A stretch of 64,000 bases of DNA from Warburgia ugandensis. Lineage: Eukaryota > Streptophyta > Magnoliopsida > Canellales > Canellaceae. How positions within the stretch are numbered: position 1 is the stretch's first letter; each line of letters opens with the position of its first letter. This document shows, one piece after another, positions 11,436 through 23,700 of the stretch. Location of the stretch: contig CP141131.1 of the NCBI GenBank assembly GCA_035236585.1, positions 19,505,103 through 19,569,102 of the forward strand. Reading direction: 5' to 3'. A program made the position numbers and the translations under genes. The notes beneath the pieces are model-generated. The model saw nothing but the letters and a program-made list of their open reading frames with translations, had not been told where the DNA came from and ran no database searches.

Positions 11436-11512
11436 AGGACAAGCCCAGTGCATGAAGCTCCCGCCTATACAGGATCTGGGAAAAGGGCAGACCACAAGGG
11501 TCGATAGTCCAA
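11436..11512 (-). mobile_element. Au-family SINE fragment (3' half)
   Basis: Complement of tail and core, GACAAGCCCAGTGCATGAAG through CCACAAGGGTCGATAG, then the similarity stops. It lies only about 40 bases from the previous copy, in the same orientation. Confidence 0.75.
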
Positions 11513-12031
11513 ACATAATTGTCCTTACAAAAGAGCCAATATATCACTCTTATCTTTTTCAAGTAATTTTCTTAGAATTATATCCGATGATTGTATCTTA
11601 TTCTTTCAAGTTTTACTAGTCAAAGGACAAGTACACGTGCATGTATGCGTGAGCTGGAAAGAGAAAGACAAGGTTAAGGTAGAGATCAGTAGAAAACATC
11701 TTTGTGGATAGATTTTGACTTTTAGCAATGAAAATATCTATTGGTGAAAGTTACATTTTCAACCTCTAACTCTACCATTTTTCCATACACTCCTTTGCTT
11801 AAGGTTATGCCCCAAAATTTTCCCTCTTTCCAAATTCCCTTCTGCACTTTAATATTTACAATCTTGCCACTACTTCTCAATTTTCTGCATACCCTTCTAC
11901 ATTGTCTGTAGATCTGTCATTCATGTTTAGGGGAGGTTTACTTTATATATAGTATAGATACCCTTCTGCGTTTAGATATTTATGAACTTGCAGCAGGTTT
12001 TTTAAAAAAAAAATTTATATACTATAAAAGT
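11513..12031. other. Non-coding stretch, nothing recognised
   Basis: No gene or repeat boundary recognised. Confidence 0.4.
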
Positions 12032-12184
12032 TGTCGTCATCTGACCTTAAGGTCACGGGTTTAAGGCATGGAATCAATCTCTTGTAAAATGCAAGGTAAG
12101 GCTACCTATTATAGGCCCTTGTGGTTCACCCCTTCCCCGGACCCCGCATAGGTGAGAGTTTTGTGCTCTGGGGCTGCCCTTATT
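12032..12184 (+). mobile_element. Au-family SINE, head slightly truncated
   Basis: Begins at GTCGTCATCTGACCTTAAGG and continues through a box B-like GGTTTAAGGC, the core and a nearly canonical GGACCCCGCATAGG to GGGGCTGCCC. No target duplication found. Confidence 0.85.
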
Positions 12185-12857
12185 CATTTTTGGTAAATTC
12201 CGTCTTCTACCACCTTACAGATAAATAAAAGATTGCTTTGATTTTTTTTATTTTTATTTTTGGAAAAAACCCACTCATCCACCCAAAAAAGAAAGAAATA
12301 AAAAGAGATCCGTAGCCATAAAAAGTTTTGTGCCAATGGAGCACAGGGAATTCATATCACCACATTCAACCTTGGACTGATGGAAAGATCAATCCCAATA
12401 TTCTACCTCTAACCTTTTTTGGTGGGTAAGTGGGATTTTTTCAGAAAGACTTCAAAACAATCTTTTTATTTGTCTTTAAGGTTTGATGAAAGAGGGGATT
12501 TACCAGAAATGGATAAGGATATATTCTACCTCGAACCTAAGACCAACCACATCTTTTATGTATCGGACAGGCTAGCATGGCCCACCAGAATAGTAGTATT
12601 TTTTTCTCCTTATTCTGTATAGTAACCTGTCCTGTGCTGAGCTTTAACTTGGTCTGTCCTTGTCCTTTCAACCATTTTTAGTACACAGAGGGAGTGGCTT
12701 TTGGAGCACTGAAACAGACGGCTGAGTTTTACATCAATTTTAAGTAGATTAAAAGCACGTTTATGATAGCACAAAAGCCAACGTAGCCCAGTGGTTAGGT
12801 CGCATTGCATTTCTTTAAAGGACAAAGAATTACATGTTTATATGTTGAGTTGGTGTC
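12185..12857. other. Non-coding stretch with a tRNA-like fragment
   Basis: No gene seen. GTAGCCCAGTGGTTAGGTCGC at 12784-12804 resembles the D-arm half of a tRNA or tRNA-derived SINE head, without a matching second half. Confidence 0.35.
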
Positions 12858-12970
12858 AAAAGCAGCTTTGGCGCACCAGTTTAGTTGCCGCTGTGTGACT
12901 AGAGGTCATTGTTTCTATGTATAAAAAATGCATCTTGCAAAATGTAAGGTAAGACTACGTATTATATTTG
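12858..12970 (+). mobile_element. Au-family SINE fragment (5' half), diverged
   Basis: Head AGCTTTGGCGCACCAGTTTAG, then GTGTGACTAGAGGTCATTG and the core CATCTTGCAAAATGTAAGG. The 3' tail is missing and the sequence passes into unrelated AT-rich DNA. Confidence 0.7.
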
Positions 12971-13242
12971 AACAAAATTGCATATATCATTTTCAAATAT
13001 TCATAGCACCACTTTGTCAAACGTTTTTTTGATTGCCTGGTACTGCTTTTCCACGTAAACCAACAATCTCGTGCTAACAGCTAATTAAAAAAGTGCAATT
13101 AAAGGAAGGTGAAATTATAAAAACAAGGCAAATTGGACTGATATTTTTATTATTTGGAATGAAAGATGAAATGTTCTGTCGTTTGATATCAGATCCCGGC
13201 CTTGATTGACGGAATTCTTGAATTTTGCAAGAATTTTGCAAG

Positions 13243-13350
13243 ATAGGCAGCTTTACCTTGCATTTTGCAAGAGGCTGATTCTCCGCTTTGAACCCGTGAT
13301 CTCAAAGTCACATAATGACAACTTTGACCTTTACCCCAAGGCTTCCCTTC
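13243..13350 (-). mobile_element. Au-family SINE fragment (5' half)
   Basis: Complement of core and head: TTTACCTTGCATTTTGCAAG, GAACCCGTGATCTCAAAGTC and CCCCAAGGCTTCCC. The tail half is missing at the left end. Confidence 0.78.
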
Positions 13351-13787
13351 GCAACAGATAAGAAAAAAGAATTAAAAATTAAAAGAAAGGGACTTGCATA
13401 TTTCATACGTAAAGAACAGTATCTTGAGGTAGCCAGAGCATCCAACCGAGCAAGGAAAGAATGGTTGGGCCAAAGAGATGCCGAATCGGATTCAATGGCC
13501 ATCAGATAGGACTCACGGAAGTAAATGTAAAGGCAATCCAAGAACGATCATGCGGTTCCTGAAAAGCGAGTTTCTTTTAAGATTGAGCTGAGGTTAGGTG
13601 GCACATTGGTGCACACTTTGGCCTACCAGTGCTGTCAAGATTGCGACGCTGCCTTTGCCTTGTGGTTTGGCAAAAAGAGACGAAACACCTCTATGCTGAC
13701 CCCACGTCGGTAGTTGGTTCTTCTATTTTTATCAGGGAAGAGTCGGTCGTTGTGGCTCGGTTTTGCTGGATGTAAAAAGTGATCCGA

Positions 13788-13968
13788 AGGGTAACTTTGG
13801 TGCAATGGTAAAGTTATCGTGTGATCTTGAGATGATAAGTTTAAGGCATGGAAATAGTCTCTTGCTGTACAAGGTAAGACTGCATACTATTGACCCTTTA
13901 TGATTCACCCCTTGCCCGAGCCTTGCATACTCAAGAGCTTCGTGCATGAGGCTGACCTTTTTTCTTTT
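13788..13968 (+). mobile_element. Au-family SINE, near full length
   Basis: Head AACTTTGGTGCAATGGTAAAG (box A-like), GTGTGATCTTGAGATGATAAG, core AAGGTAAGACTGCATACTATTG and tail GCATGAGGCTGACC. Flanks are not clearly duplicated. Confidence 0.83.
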
Positions 13969-14137
13969 AATAAGAGAGTGGACCCAATATCAGTAGCCAG
14001 AGGTTTTATAACATGAAAAGAGTGGGTGAGTGTTTTCTTTTGTAATTATTGGCATATTTATACTATATATAAAGAGAACCCTAGAATACAGATTCACTTA
14101 AGAAAGAAATAATATTTATACCTATCATACTATAGAA

Positions 14138-14213
14138 GGGAGCCTTGGCGCAACAATAGAGTCATTGTGGTATGACCTTGACGTCATGGATTCGAGCAGT
14201 GAAAATACCCTTT
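14138..14213 (+). mobile_element. Au-family SINE, short form ending after box B, with TSD
   Basis: Only the tRNA-related head is present: GGGAGCCTTGGCGCAACAATAG to ATTCGAGCAGTGAAAATACC. It is still bracketed by an imperfect duplication, ATACCTATCATACTATAGAA around 14118-14137 and ATATCTATCAAACTATAGAA around 14216-14235. Either the 3' part was deleted after insertion or a short RNA was inserted. Confidence 0.75.
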
Positions 14214-14235
14214 TTTATATCTATCAAACTATAGA

Positions 14236-17093
14236 ATTTGAGATTTAGTAAAAATTCACCCTCTAAAAGTTGGGCACGATGCCTGTTAGGGCCACGCTCT
14301 TTAACTTTTTAAGTGATCTAACTTGTTCATCAAATTTGCAACTTCTCAAGATGAGTGGTTACCAAAAATCTCATCCAACAAAAATATTTTTAGCGCATTC
14401 ATTCAATTGAAATAAGAATAGCATTAAGAAAAACACACAATAGAGTCCATGTTTCAAGGGAAAGAACCTGTACAAATAGATGCATACCTTGCATGAGATT
14501 TTTGGCACTAGGCGGGGGACTGCGAATCCGATGAATGAACGGGTCGGGTCACTCCAAAAACCAAGAGGAGGTCTGGCCTAAGACGTGGACTCCTTCCAAA
14601 CTTTTTGAGGGCAATCTGATATTTGTGGTCTGCATATTTAAAGCTCAAAGTCTCTATTAGCTGCATTAGGTGGCTATTAATGGACCGTTGGTGCATAGTT
14701 TTCATCTAGCCGAGCATTAAAATTACCCAACCAATGTGACATTTAGTTATTGAAGATCTGGCGTGTTTCGGATCACATGAACAGTCCAAATCAATCCGAC
14801 TTGGAGCCACGATGGAATTGCAGACCCTTCTCCTTTTCATGGAATAAAGTAGCGCTCAGGTGGAGGGAGGACAAAACTCCTTTCCGGCAAAGAACTTTCC
14901 TGACAGTGACAATGGAGGTTCAATTTTCAGCCTTCCACGCCAGATCCACGCAAGAGAGAGAGAAAGGGTAGCATTTTATATGCTGGTCTCGCCCCAAGCG
15001 GGACCGTTTCAGACAATCGGTACAGCTGGGACCTAGATTTAATTGATTTCAACCATCGTCTCGTACGGCTAAATGTCCAGATGAAGCCCATAATTTCATC
15101 AACTTGTCGGATCCAGTTGTAAAATCCCATTATCTCGACGGCTAAGAGACAGAAATCGTATCCAGTTGTAAAGCGATCGGTCTGTCATCGTACGGCCACC
15201 TTAGTGAGAAGTGTGGGTCCTCACCTAAATATCTCGTGGACGGCAGAATGTAAAAGAAAGTTTTACTGGCTCTTTCCAACTCAAAAAAATCCAAGGGCTA
15301 CGATCGTCCACTTGATGAGATTCTTCAATCAAAGACTATCTGAGACACGACTCAAAATGTTGAACGGTTTAGATCGCTGAAAATTGTACCTTTTAGATGG
15401 CCCTACAACAATGTACTCGACCGTACACTCTGTATAATTTTCTACTGCAGAGAGAGAGAGAGAGAGTCGTTTCCGCATGCCCGCCAACCTCGGAGTCAAA
15501 ACCAAACCGTCTCCCAAGAGAACCCAATTTCTTGCTGCCTCCTATTTCCACGTTATGCCAAATCCATTCATGAAAGGAACGCTTCTTATGAGAGTGTTTA
15601 TGGACCACATTTTCTGGACCCCACATTTTCATAATCCGATTCGTTCATTCCATTGTTCCAACCTTGATTCGTATTGTCTCAAAAATCATAAGAATTGGAT
15701 GACCTAGCTTTTAAGCAGTGAGACTTGGAAATGGATGGTCAGAAACAATGGTCTAGATGCTAGATTTTAGGTTATCCAATATACATGTTTTCTGAATTGT
15801 AAGACATCCAATGTTGATGCAATGCAATGAACGAGGCGGATCATGCAAAGGTGAACTCCAGCAGAGGTGGTACAGGAACGCTCTCATTAAGGGCGTCTAT
15901 TTTGCACTCCTTAGAAAAGAAATGTTCTCCCTTTACGAACGAAACTTGGCACAGTCACATCCTAAGTTCTAAGAAAAGAAATTCGATTTCCCCTGGGACT
16001 CATGTGGCGAGATCTACTTTGATGAGTCACAACTTAAGAATCGTGCGAATTGGAAGTTACAGAATTAGCTAACAGTGACAAAATAATATATACTCACCAA
16101 ATCCGTGGAATAATTAATATTCTTCTGAAACATAAAGTAATTGGACTTCTTTATTTTCTAATTTACAAAGTTTTAAATAAACAAAGAGTCTTTTTTTTTT
16201 TTTAATGTAAACTTGAATATGAAAATTTTCTTTTCCCTTTTCTTTTGTGGAAAATTAGACACACACACACACACTCCTAATGTGAGGAACTACTCCTTGG
16301 ACATGAATTTTGCCAAATCTAAATGTGAATATATCAAATAAAAATCATCTTTAAGTTTGTTAATTAATTTAAAGAAATCAAATTCAAATCCTAATAAAGC
16401 TTTTTTTTGCTGATTTTTCCCTAAAACACTTACTAAACTTTCTTGAGTTTCATTTGTTTTGGTGAACATTTCCCAAGCACCGTAACAATATAAATCAAGG
16501 CTTATTTATTATTTCACCATACAGTTGATAGAGGTCTAATTATGCACTTGAGATTTTTTATTTTTATTTTAATATTAAACATACACCCATGGACACCTTG
16601 AACCTGTGACCTACTCGGTACAAGGACTATATCTTCCTATGCCACTGTGCTAGAAGGTATTTGTCCAATAAGCCAGAAATTTTTTATAAGGGAAACTTAA
16701 GTTATAGAATCTCGTGGATTAAAAATCCTAACCGTCTAAATTTTTTAAAGAATAACGTAATCCTTTGTAACCAACCATCTCCTAGTTGAGTAGAGCTCAT
16801 CCATGCTTTATATAAAGTAATCTCTCAAGCCGACCAATTAATAACTTTGTAGAAGTAATTTATGGTGTGTTTTTAGTCATTCAAAGAATCAAAGAAAGTT
16901 ATACTATTAGTTTGAGCCATAGTAATTTCTATTATGGTAATTATTTAATACACTTTAAATAGACTGGATGTAACCTCCCTCACACAATTGAAACTATTAA
17001 TGACATTTTCTTTGAAAATAATACATAGAGAAAAGAAAGTACATCATTTATGACACATCAAATGGTGAAGGTATTATGTAGTTTTGGTCGGCA
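14236..17093. other. Non-coding stretch; MITE fragments, no gene
   Basis: Many short frames overlap on both strands (14508-16072) with no recognisable product. A MITE arm fragment (GTGATCTAACTTGTTCATCAAATTTG) is at about 14312-14337 and a diverged relative of the 57.7-kb MITE at about 15825-15870. A short (GA)n run is at 15451-15466. Near 16590-16690 a box B-like motif (complement of GAACCTGTGACC) suggests an unrelated SINE remnant. Confidence 0.4.
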
Positions 17094-17308
17094 GCTCTCC
17101 TGCAAGATGCTCTCACCTAAGCATGGTCCAAGGAAGGGGCATACCACAAGTGTCTATAGTATGCAGTCTTACTGTGCGTGGTTCGAGAAAAGGTTAGACT
17201 ACAAGGGTCTATAGTATGCAATCTTACTTTGTATTTTTGTAAGAGGTTGTTTTCACATCTTAACCCACGATCTTAAGGTTACACGATGACAGCTCTACTG
17301 TTTTGTAA
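17094..17308 (-). mobile_element. Au-family SINE with internal duplication
   Basis: Complement of an Au SINE in which the 3' core is present twice in tandem. GGTCCAAGGAAGGGGCATACC through TATAGTATGCAGTCTTACTGTG is followed by GGTTCGAGAAAAGGTTAGAC through TATAGTATGCAATCTTACTTTG. The unit is about 60 bp, making the copy about 215 bp instead of 180. Confidence 0.8.
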
Positions 17309-17599
17309 TGGCATTTTTATTGGTAACTCATACAAAATTAGAGGAACGGGTTGGCCAAGGTAGATTTACCTACAAAACACAAGTCACACCACTTTCACTG
17401 TATAAAAGTTGATAAAAAGATGATAAACAATTTCGATTATCCCCACTTTCACTAACACTACGAGTATATTTGTTTAATTGTTGATAGCAATTAAAAATTA
17501 TAAATAAAGATTATAGTAATAGGGAAAAGGTAATATAATCCATTTTTTTAGATATTTGAATTACAAGCTTCTGAACGTTGGTGGTGCTGTTGTCGTTGG

Positions 17600-17602
<3 letters not shown>

Positions 17603-17650
<48 letters not shown>
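17603..17650. repeat. (GA)n microsatellite in the fructokinase promoter or leader
   Basis: About 24 GA units, ending roughly 115 bases before the ATG. It could be bound by GAGA-type (BBR/BPC) factors; that role is inferred. Confidence 0.95.
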
Positions 17651-17652
<2 letters not shown>

Positions 17653-17749
17653 TAAATGAGGAATCCGTCAAAAAAGAGTCTTTCAGATTTCCGTCATCTT
17701 AGGAAAGAGAGAGAGGAAAGAGAAGTGCTTTCTTCCTCTTCTTTCGGTC

Positions 17750-17758
17750 TATAAAAGG
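17750..17758 (+). promoter_or_regulatory. TATA-like box close to the fructokinase ATG
   Basis: TATAAAAGG is a good plant TATA consensus but lies only 8 bases before the ATG at 17767. Plant transcription usually starts about 30 bases after a TATA box, which would place the start inside the transit-peptide codons. Either this box is not used, or some transcripts start at the internal ATG at 17920. Confidence 0.4.
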
Positions 17759-17766
17759 GTGCAGAA

Positions 17767-20700
17767 ATGGAGGCATTTTCATTCCGTCAGCTACCAAGCT
17801 TCTCATCTTCCCTTGCATTAATTCACCAACCTCCTAAATCCACCAACTCTTCTTCTTCTTTTCCACAAATCCTCTTTGGATCGTCCTTTTCATCGCCCTG
17901 CAAAGAAGTTGGGATCAAGATGGCCAATCCATCTTTAGGTAATCTTTCCTGCAATTCAAGTCTCGTTTGCTTTCTTTGATGGGTTTCTCCATGCCGTTAC
18001 ATGTTGAGGGTGGTGGAATGGAGTCTTTGTTTTGTTTCCCTGACTAATTTTGTACGAAAGGTTTGTCGTCTGTATGCTCTGTTTCTGAGGAATGAGAAAT
18101 TGGTCTTTAGGCATTGGAGGATGATGGAATTTGGGCAGTTCTAATGCAATTCCGCGTGTATTCTTTCTTTGGTGGATTCTTCTTTTACCCCCCTTTTTCT
18201 TCTGGGATCCTTTTACTTGTTTAAGCAGTTGGATCCAATGATCCTGTTTTCGGATCAATGCCTTTGTTTGTTAATTTATGTTCTGCTTCCGAGGAATGAA
18301 AATCGAATGTGGAATGTTATACCCTGTTAATTTCTTTGTTGTTCTGTTAATTTTGTCTCTGGGTCTTTTTCCTTTTTGTTTCTCTCTGTTGGTATAGTGG
18401 ATGATCTTGATTTTTTTTTTTTCTTTGAATGGTAAATAATAAATGGTCTTGTTTGCTTCTGTGCCTGAACGAACATACAACTGTTAGATTCAGTTTTTCT
18501 CTTTAGAGATCTTGTATGAGTGGTGAGTACCCAGAAATGATTCTAATTCATTTTAATTTTATTTTTGGGCTTTGGACGATGTTAGATTCTCACTTCACCT
18601 TTTACTGTGTGAATGCTTGAGGCGATTATTTTTGTCTCACCTTACTGTAAAAATTTAGTTGTGTGCAGGTTACAAATTGTTTCCTTCTACCCTGTGGACA
18701 TATCTTAGTGTTCTGCTCCAATATTTTCATTGTTCATTAGATATGGATCATCTCTACCAGAAACTTAGATTGGTGATAATTAGATGTCTATTGAGCCTCA
18801 TAAAATGTTTCGAATTCCTGCCAAACCTTTCGATCTCACTTGTGGTCCTCAGATCATAGGGTTGGATCTCCTGTCTTGTGGAAATGGTTGGCCCTCACTC
18901 TGTCAGATCTCTTGTAGAGAGAGAAAAATTACATTTGTTCTCAGACCATATGATTTTGGGCATTGATTCATCCAAGAGGGAATTTCTTTTACATATGTTC
19001 AATCTGAGAGAGTCTCCGGCGCCTTCTTTGTCTATGTGGAGTCTACTGACGTGCTGCATTGTGTTAGAGAAACTTTTTACAAAGTGAGGCTGGTAAGTGG
19101 TCATTTTGATACTGCAACTCTCAAGGATAAGAATCCTTCTAGTCTTCTTGGAACTGTACCTTTAGGAGGCAGTACCCCTCGGGATTCTCCTATAGCATTT
19201 CCTCTGGTTCTTATTGACTGCAGTGGCAGTTTTGAGAAAAGGAGTGTTGCACCTAGAATGAGAATCGTTTCACTTGGAGCAGGTCATGTGCTCTTCTAGC
19301 ATACACGATCGTTTCCTGTAATACAGGGACAAATTTTTGTAGTCAAACTAATTGATTCTAGAAAAGTTGCTCTTGATATTAGAGCAGGTCCATTTAACTG
19401 TTGTTGCTTGGTCTTTATGCTGTTATGTGGGAGCATCTCTTTTCCCCCGTGCTGATCAAGTTTATGCTTAAAATTTGCCCCTATTCTCCATGATAGCCTT
19501 GCATAAATTATCCTTTAGCAGTGCTCCTTATTGTTCCATCCTTTCATGACCCAGCTAGCCTTTCCTGCATATCGCATCTCTTACACTTCTAGTTGTTTCC
19601 TGCCTCTGTACCGGGGCACCCTCTAAGCTCCTCCTGCTACTGTTTGCTGGCTTATTCTCTGTCTTGAGACTAGCGGCAACTCCGGCTTTGGCCTTGCTAG
19701 AATTTGTTCTGTCCCCTGCTCTTGCTGTCCCTCACTACTTGTGACATTCTGGGCATCATTTTTATCAGAGAACCTGCATGAGCTTATATGGCATCTGCGA
19801 CCAAGCTTCGGCAGCATTATAAAATCTGCAGAGACTCACCTTTGCCACTTCCTCCTTTTTTTCTATTCTCATTGCACTCTGTTAGGTGTCCTGTTTCCAT
19901 TTAGCCTTTTAGGGAACTACATGCCTTTTCGTCTCTCTTTCAAATTTTCCATTCTCATGTCTCATGTTTTGCTAATATCTCTGCTGTCATTTTTTCTTAT
20001 ATGTTTCATTATCAAAATACCAACTAGTATATAGCCTGATGGACGCCAAACATCTTGCCTATCTTCCTTGATGATAAGCATTCTGGCTTCAAGTGCCGCA
20101 GGACAGACTAGCTTTAAAGCATTTAATGTCAAGTATTATCTTTATAGGCTGTTTTTGTAAATTCACCTCTTAACCTGTCACACTACTTATTCTGGGAGCA
20201 ACTGGCTTTGTGCAGGCATCTCTAAGGCTCTTGTTAATGATGCAAGAGGGATCCCAGGGGAAAATTCATTAGTCGTTTGCTTTGGTGAGATGTTGATTGA
20301 TTTTGTTCCAACTGTTGGTGGAGTATCACTGGCAGAAGCACCGGCATTTAAGAAAGCTCCTGGTGGAGCTCCTGCTAATGTTGCTGTTGGGATAGCAAGA
20401 CTGGGTGGATCGTCAGCTTTTATTGGGAAAGTATGTTGGTTGAATCTGAATTCTCAAATATTAGGCTGTGTAGATTATTTGTAGGATCACTTTCGTCTTA
20501 AAGTTTTATTAAACGGTATTTGAACTCACAAGAAGATAGCCAATGTTTGATGTCTGCTAGATTTGCTGTGTTTGTATGAGTTTTACACTGAACAATCGGT
20601 TTAGCATTTTCCTTATGATTTGGCATTGTTGTCTATATAAAATCTATATATTCATTGCATAAACATTTTTTTGCAAATTTCTATTTGTATCAGAGCATAT

Positions 20701-23700
20701 AGGGTAAATTTATCATTCCATAACTATACTGGATGAGCTGTTGCTGTTGCACATAGCCATCGGAAATACAACTAGAGTCAATTCTTTCAATGATCTAAAC
20801 CATGGAGTCAATGCATCTTGTTATGGATGGGTGTGCACCAAAATTTGCCTTCACTAAATGATCTATGCCTTTCCATCTCTGAGGTGTTATTGATGAATCT
20901 AGAATTTTCTTATAATAATAATAATAATTATTGTTGTTGTTGTTATTGTTGTAGGAATTTCAGTTTTCACTGATGGAACCTTTGCCCTTTACAGGTAGGA
21001 CAGGATGAATTTGGTTACATGTTGGCTGAAATTCTGAAGGAAAACAATGTTGACAACTCTGGTGTCCGTTTTGATACTGGTGCACGAACTGCTCTGGCAT
21101 TTGTTACACTTAGAGCTGATGGCGAGCGTGAATTTATGTTCTTTCGCAATCCCAGTGCAGATATGCTTCTTCATGAATCTGAACTTGATATTGGCCTTAT
21201 TACGAAGGTATAATAGCTAGAATGATTTTGCTTACAATTCAATAAGCCTGTATTCTTATCTTCTCATTCTGGATATTGTTGATGAAATAATATAAGAGCT
21301 AATATGGTACCATATTTTTCCTACTCTTGAAATTGTAATTGCAGGCTAGTATTTTCCACTATGGCTCAATTAGTTTAATTGAGGAACCATGTAGGTCAAC
21401 TCATCTTGCTGCAATGGATATTGCTAAAAAGTCTGGTAGCATACTGTCCTATGATCCCAATTTGAGGTTGCCGTTATGGCCATCAGAAGATGCTGCTCGG
21501 AGTGGCATCATGAGCATATGGGATAAAGCAGATGTCATTAAGGTGGGACTTCAAAAATTTTGATTGAGACTTGTTTTCTTTTCATGCTTTCTTTCACAGC
21601 ATAACATTTCTTTATTGACATCTTACTTTCTATGTTCTCCTTCCTTTGTTGGAATCGAACAAACTGATGGTATATTGAGTTGGTGAATGGTTTTCTCATT
21701 GGATTTGGTTTTGCACTTTGCAGATAAGTGAAGAAGAAATTTCGTTTTTAACTGGTGGAGATGATCCTTATGATGATCAGGTGGTGCTTAACAAGCTTTT
21801 CCACCCTAACCTTAAACTTCTGCTTGTAACTGAAGGAGCTGAGGGCTGTAGATATTACACCCAGGTAATCATACGTTTTTGCTTGATTCTAATTCTAAGC
21901 ATGCATCTAGGTTCTAAGCATGCATCTAGAAGTACCATACATCAAAATATGGTGATTTTGATGTTACTTGTAGGTCATTACCATGCACCATGTGTCTTCA
22001 TTAGATCACTTAAAGTAAAAGAAGTGCATAATTTTATACTATCTGGTCTTGTGTAAAGACTCAATGTAACATCTCCATTCTTGTGTTCATACATGTTGGT
22101 CTGTGTTGGTTGGAGGTTCCTGATCAATGGCTTACAATCCTCCTAAACTAGCTCAATGTCTCGTGCATCACCTGTCAGTTTACCTCTAATGAGAATCATT
22201 CTGCAGAAATTCCACGGTAGAGTTAGCGGAATTAAAGTTAAAGCTGTTGACACTACTGGTGCTGGGGATGCATTTGTCAGTGGGTTACTTTGCAGCTTGG
22301 CTTCTAATACCAATTTGTATCAGGTATCATTTGTTCCTGGAGAAGACATGCCTGTACCTTATTTTCCTCTATTCAAAGTTCTCTTCATGTAGAAATGCCT
22401 AACTGCTATTTCCCAATTTTCAGTTCCTTCTGGTTTTACTGTTCATAATTCTGCTCTTTTTGTTATTTACGTTTAGTTTTTTACTTTTATGTTTTCATTT
22501 TTATTCAAAATCCATATGCTTTTCATATTTTGTTCATGAATTAATGGACATGTTACAGTAGGTGATCTACTGCTTAGGGCAGATTAATAACCCTCTCGGA
22601 TGCTACGCTATTTCAATTTGGAAGAATTATCTAAGGCATCTTCAAATGCCACTTAAGGAATTTTAAGGCTTTGCATTGATCCATATCTGCAAAATGTTTT
22701 GGATACTAAGCAGAATCTTCTCAACCTTTATAACCTGACACAATGGTTGACATTTAAGAAGATTAATTTTATGGACTTCTATAAATTTGGGAGTAATCAT
22801 ATGAAAGTTCTCTGGAGAAGGCAGATTTTTCATCTTTAAACTTTGTAAGTGTTGTAATGGTTGTGAACTGGAGTGAAACCAAATGATGGTCCTTTTCCAC
22901 CATCCTAAAATAGGAACCAGAGCACAATCAGAATGATTGGAATTAGAGAAAAATGTAACTCAGAGATTTCGTTTCTTGAATATTAATGAACCATATGAGG
23001 TGGATGATTGGCAAAGGTCGTCTAACAACTACATGGTCAACCCTAGATCAACATGTGAGAGTACCTACCAAAAAAGCCTTCTTTCAAATCTCATATCCTT
23101 TTATGTGAGGCTAAAATTTTTTTGCATTCATGATTTTCCTTTCAATTCATTTCGTGTGAACAGTAGTTCATCATGGGTCCTTGGTTCTACAATGGGTTTT
23201 CCTATGTCCCTTCGAAGATTTACCATTTAAACCTGGAAGTGGCCAGAAGTTTAGGGTGTGTCTGGTAACCATTCCGGAAAGGATGCATTTTCCTGTATTT
23301 GGCAATTTTCCATGTTGTGAGAGGTCGATTATCTAAAGAGACCTTTTTTCGCTTCATGCTGCCAAAGGGGAAAAGAAATTGAAACATGTTGCAGTTGCGC
23401 CATTAGCAAATAGTATTCTTGCACTAGGCCAACCCTTGAGTGGGAAATGTGGAATTTGCACCACAAATGGTTATCAAACATGCACTTCAAAACAATAAAG
23501 TGATTGAGTCTCAATTGGTTAGGAAGTACTTTATACTGAATTCTGGAGACTTGAATTACATTAAAATGAAGAAATTTGCTACTAACTCATAGTAATGACT
23601 CCATGTTTCTTTCCTGAGAGATAATATTATCTCTCGATAAGGATAAAATCCTCCCACTAAACATTATAATTCTTCCTGCTTTGAGATCAGACACTTTAGG

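Larger units (their letters stand above)
17309..17766 (+). promoter_or_regulatory. Upstream region of the fructokinase gene
   Basis: This interval lies between the last SINE and the fructokinase ATG. It is AT-rich to about 17560, then has a (GA)n tract (17603-17650), a purine-rich stretch (GAAAGAGAGAGAGGAAAGAG) and a TATA-like box near the ATG. GA-rich tracts are common in plant promoters and 5' leaders. Confidence 0.55.

Noticed and set aside
12784-12804. tRNA-like D-arm sequence
   Set aside because: No acceptor stem, anticodon arm or T-arm partner at proper spacing; at best a SINE relic.
18784-19299. Several open frames in fructokinase intron 1 that might be an extra exon or gene
   Set aside because: The flanking exons join in phase without them and no known domain is visible.
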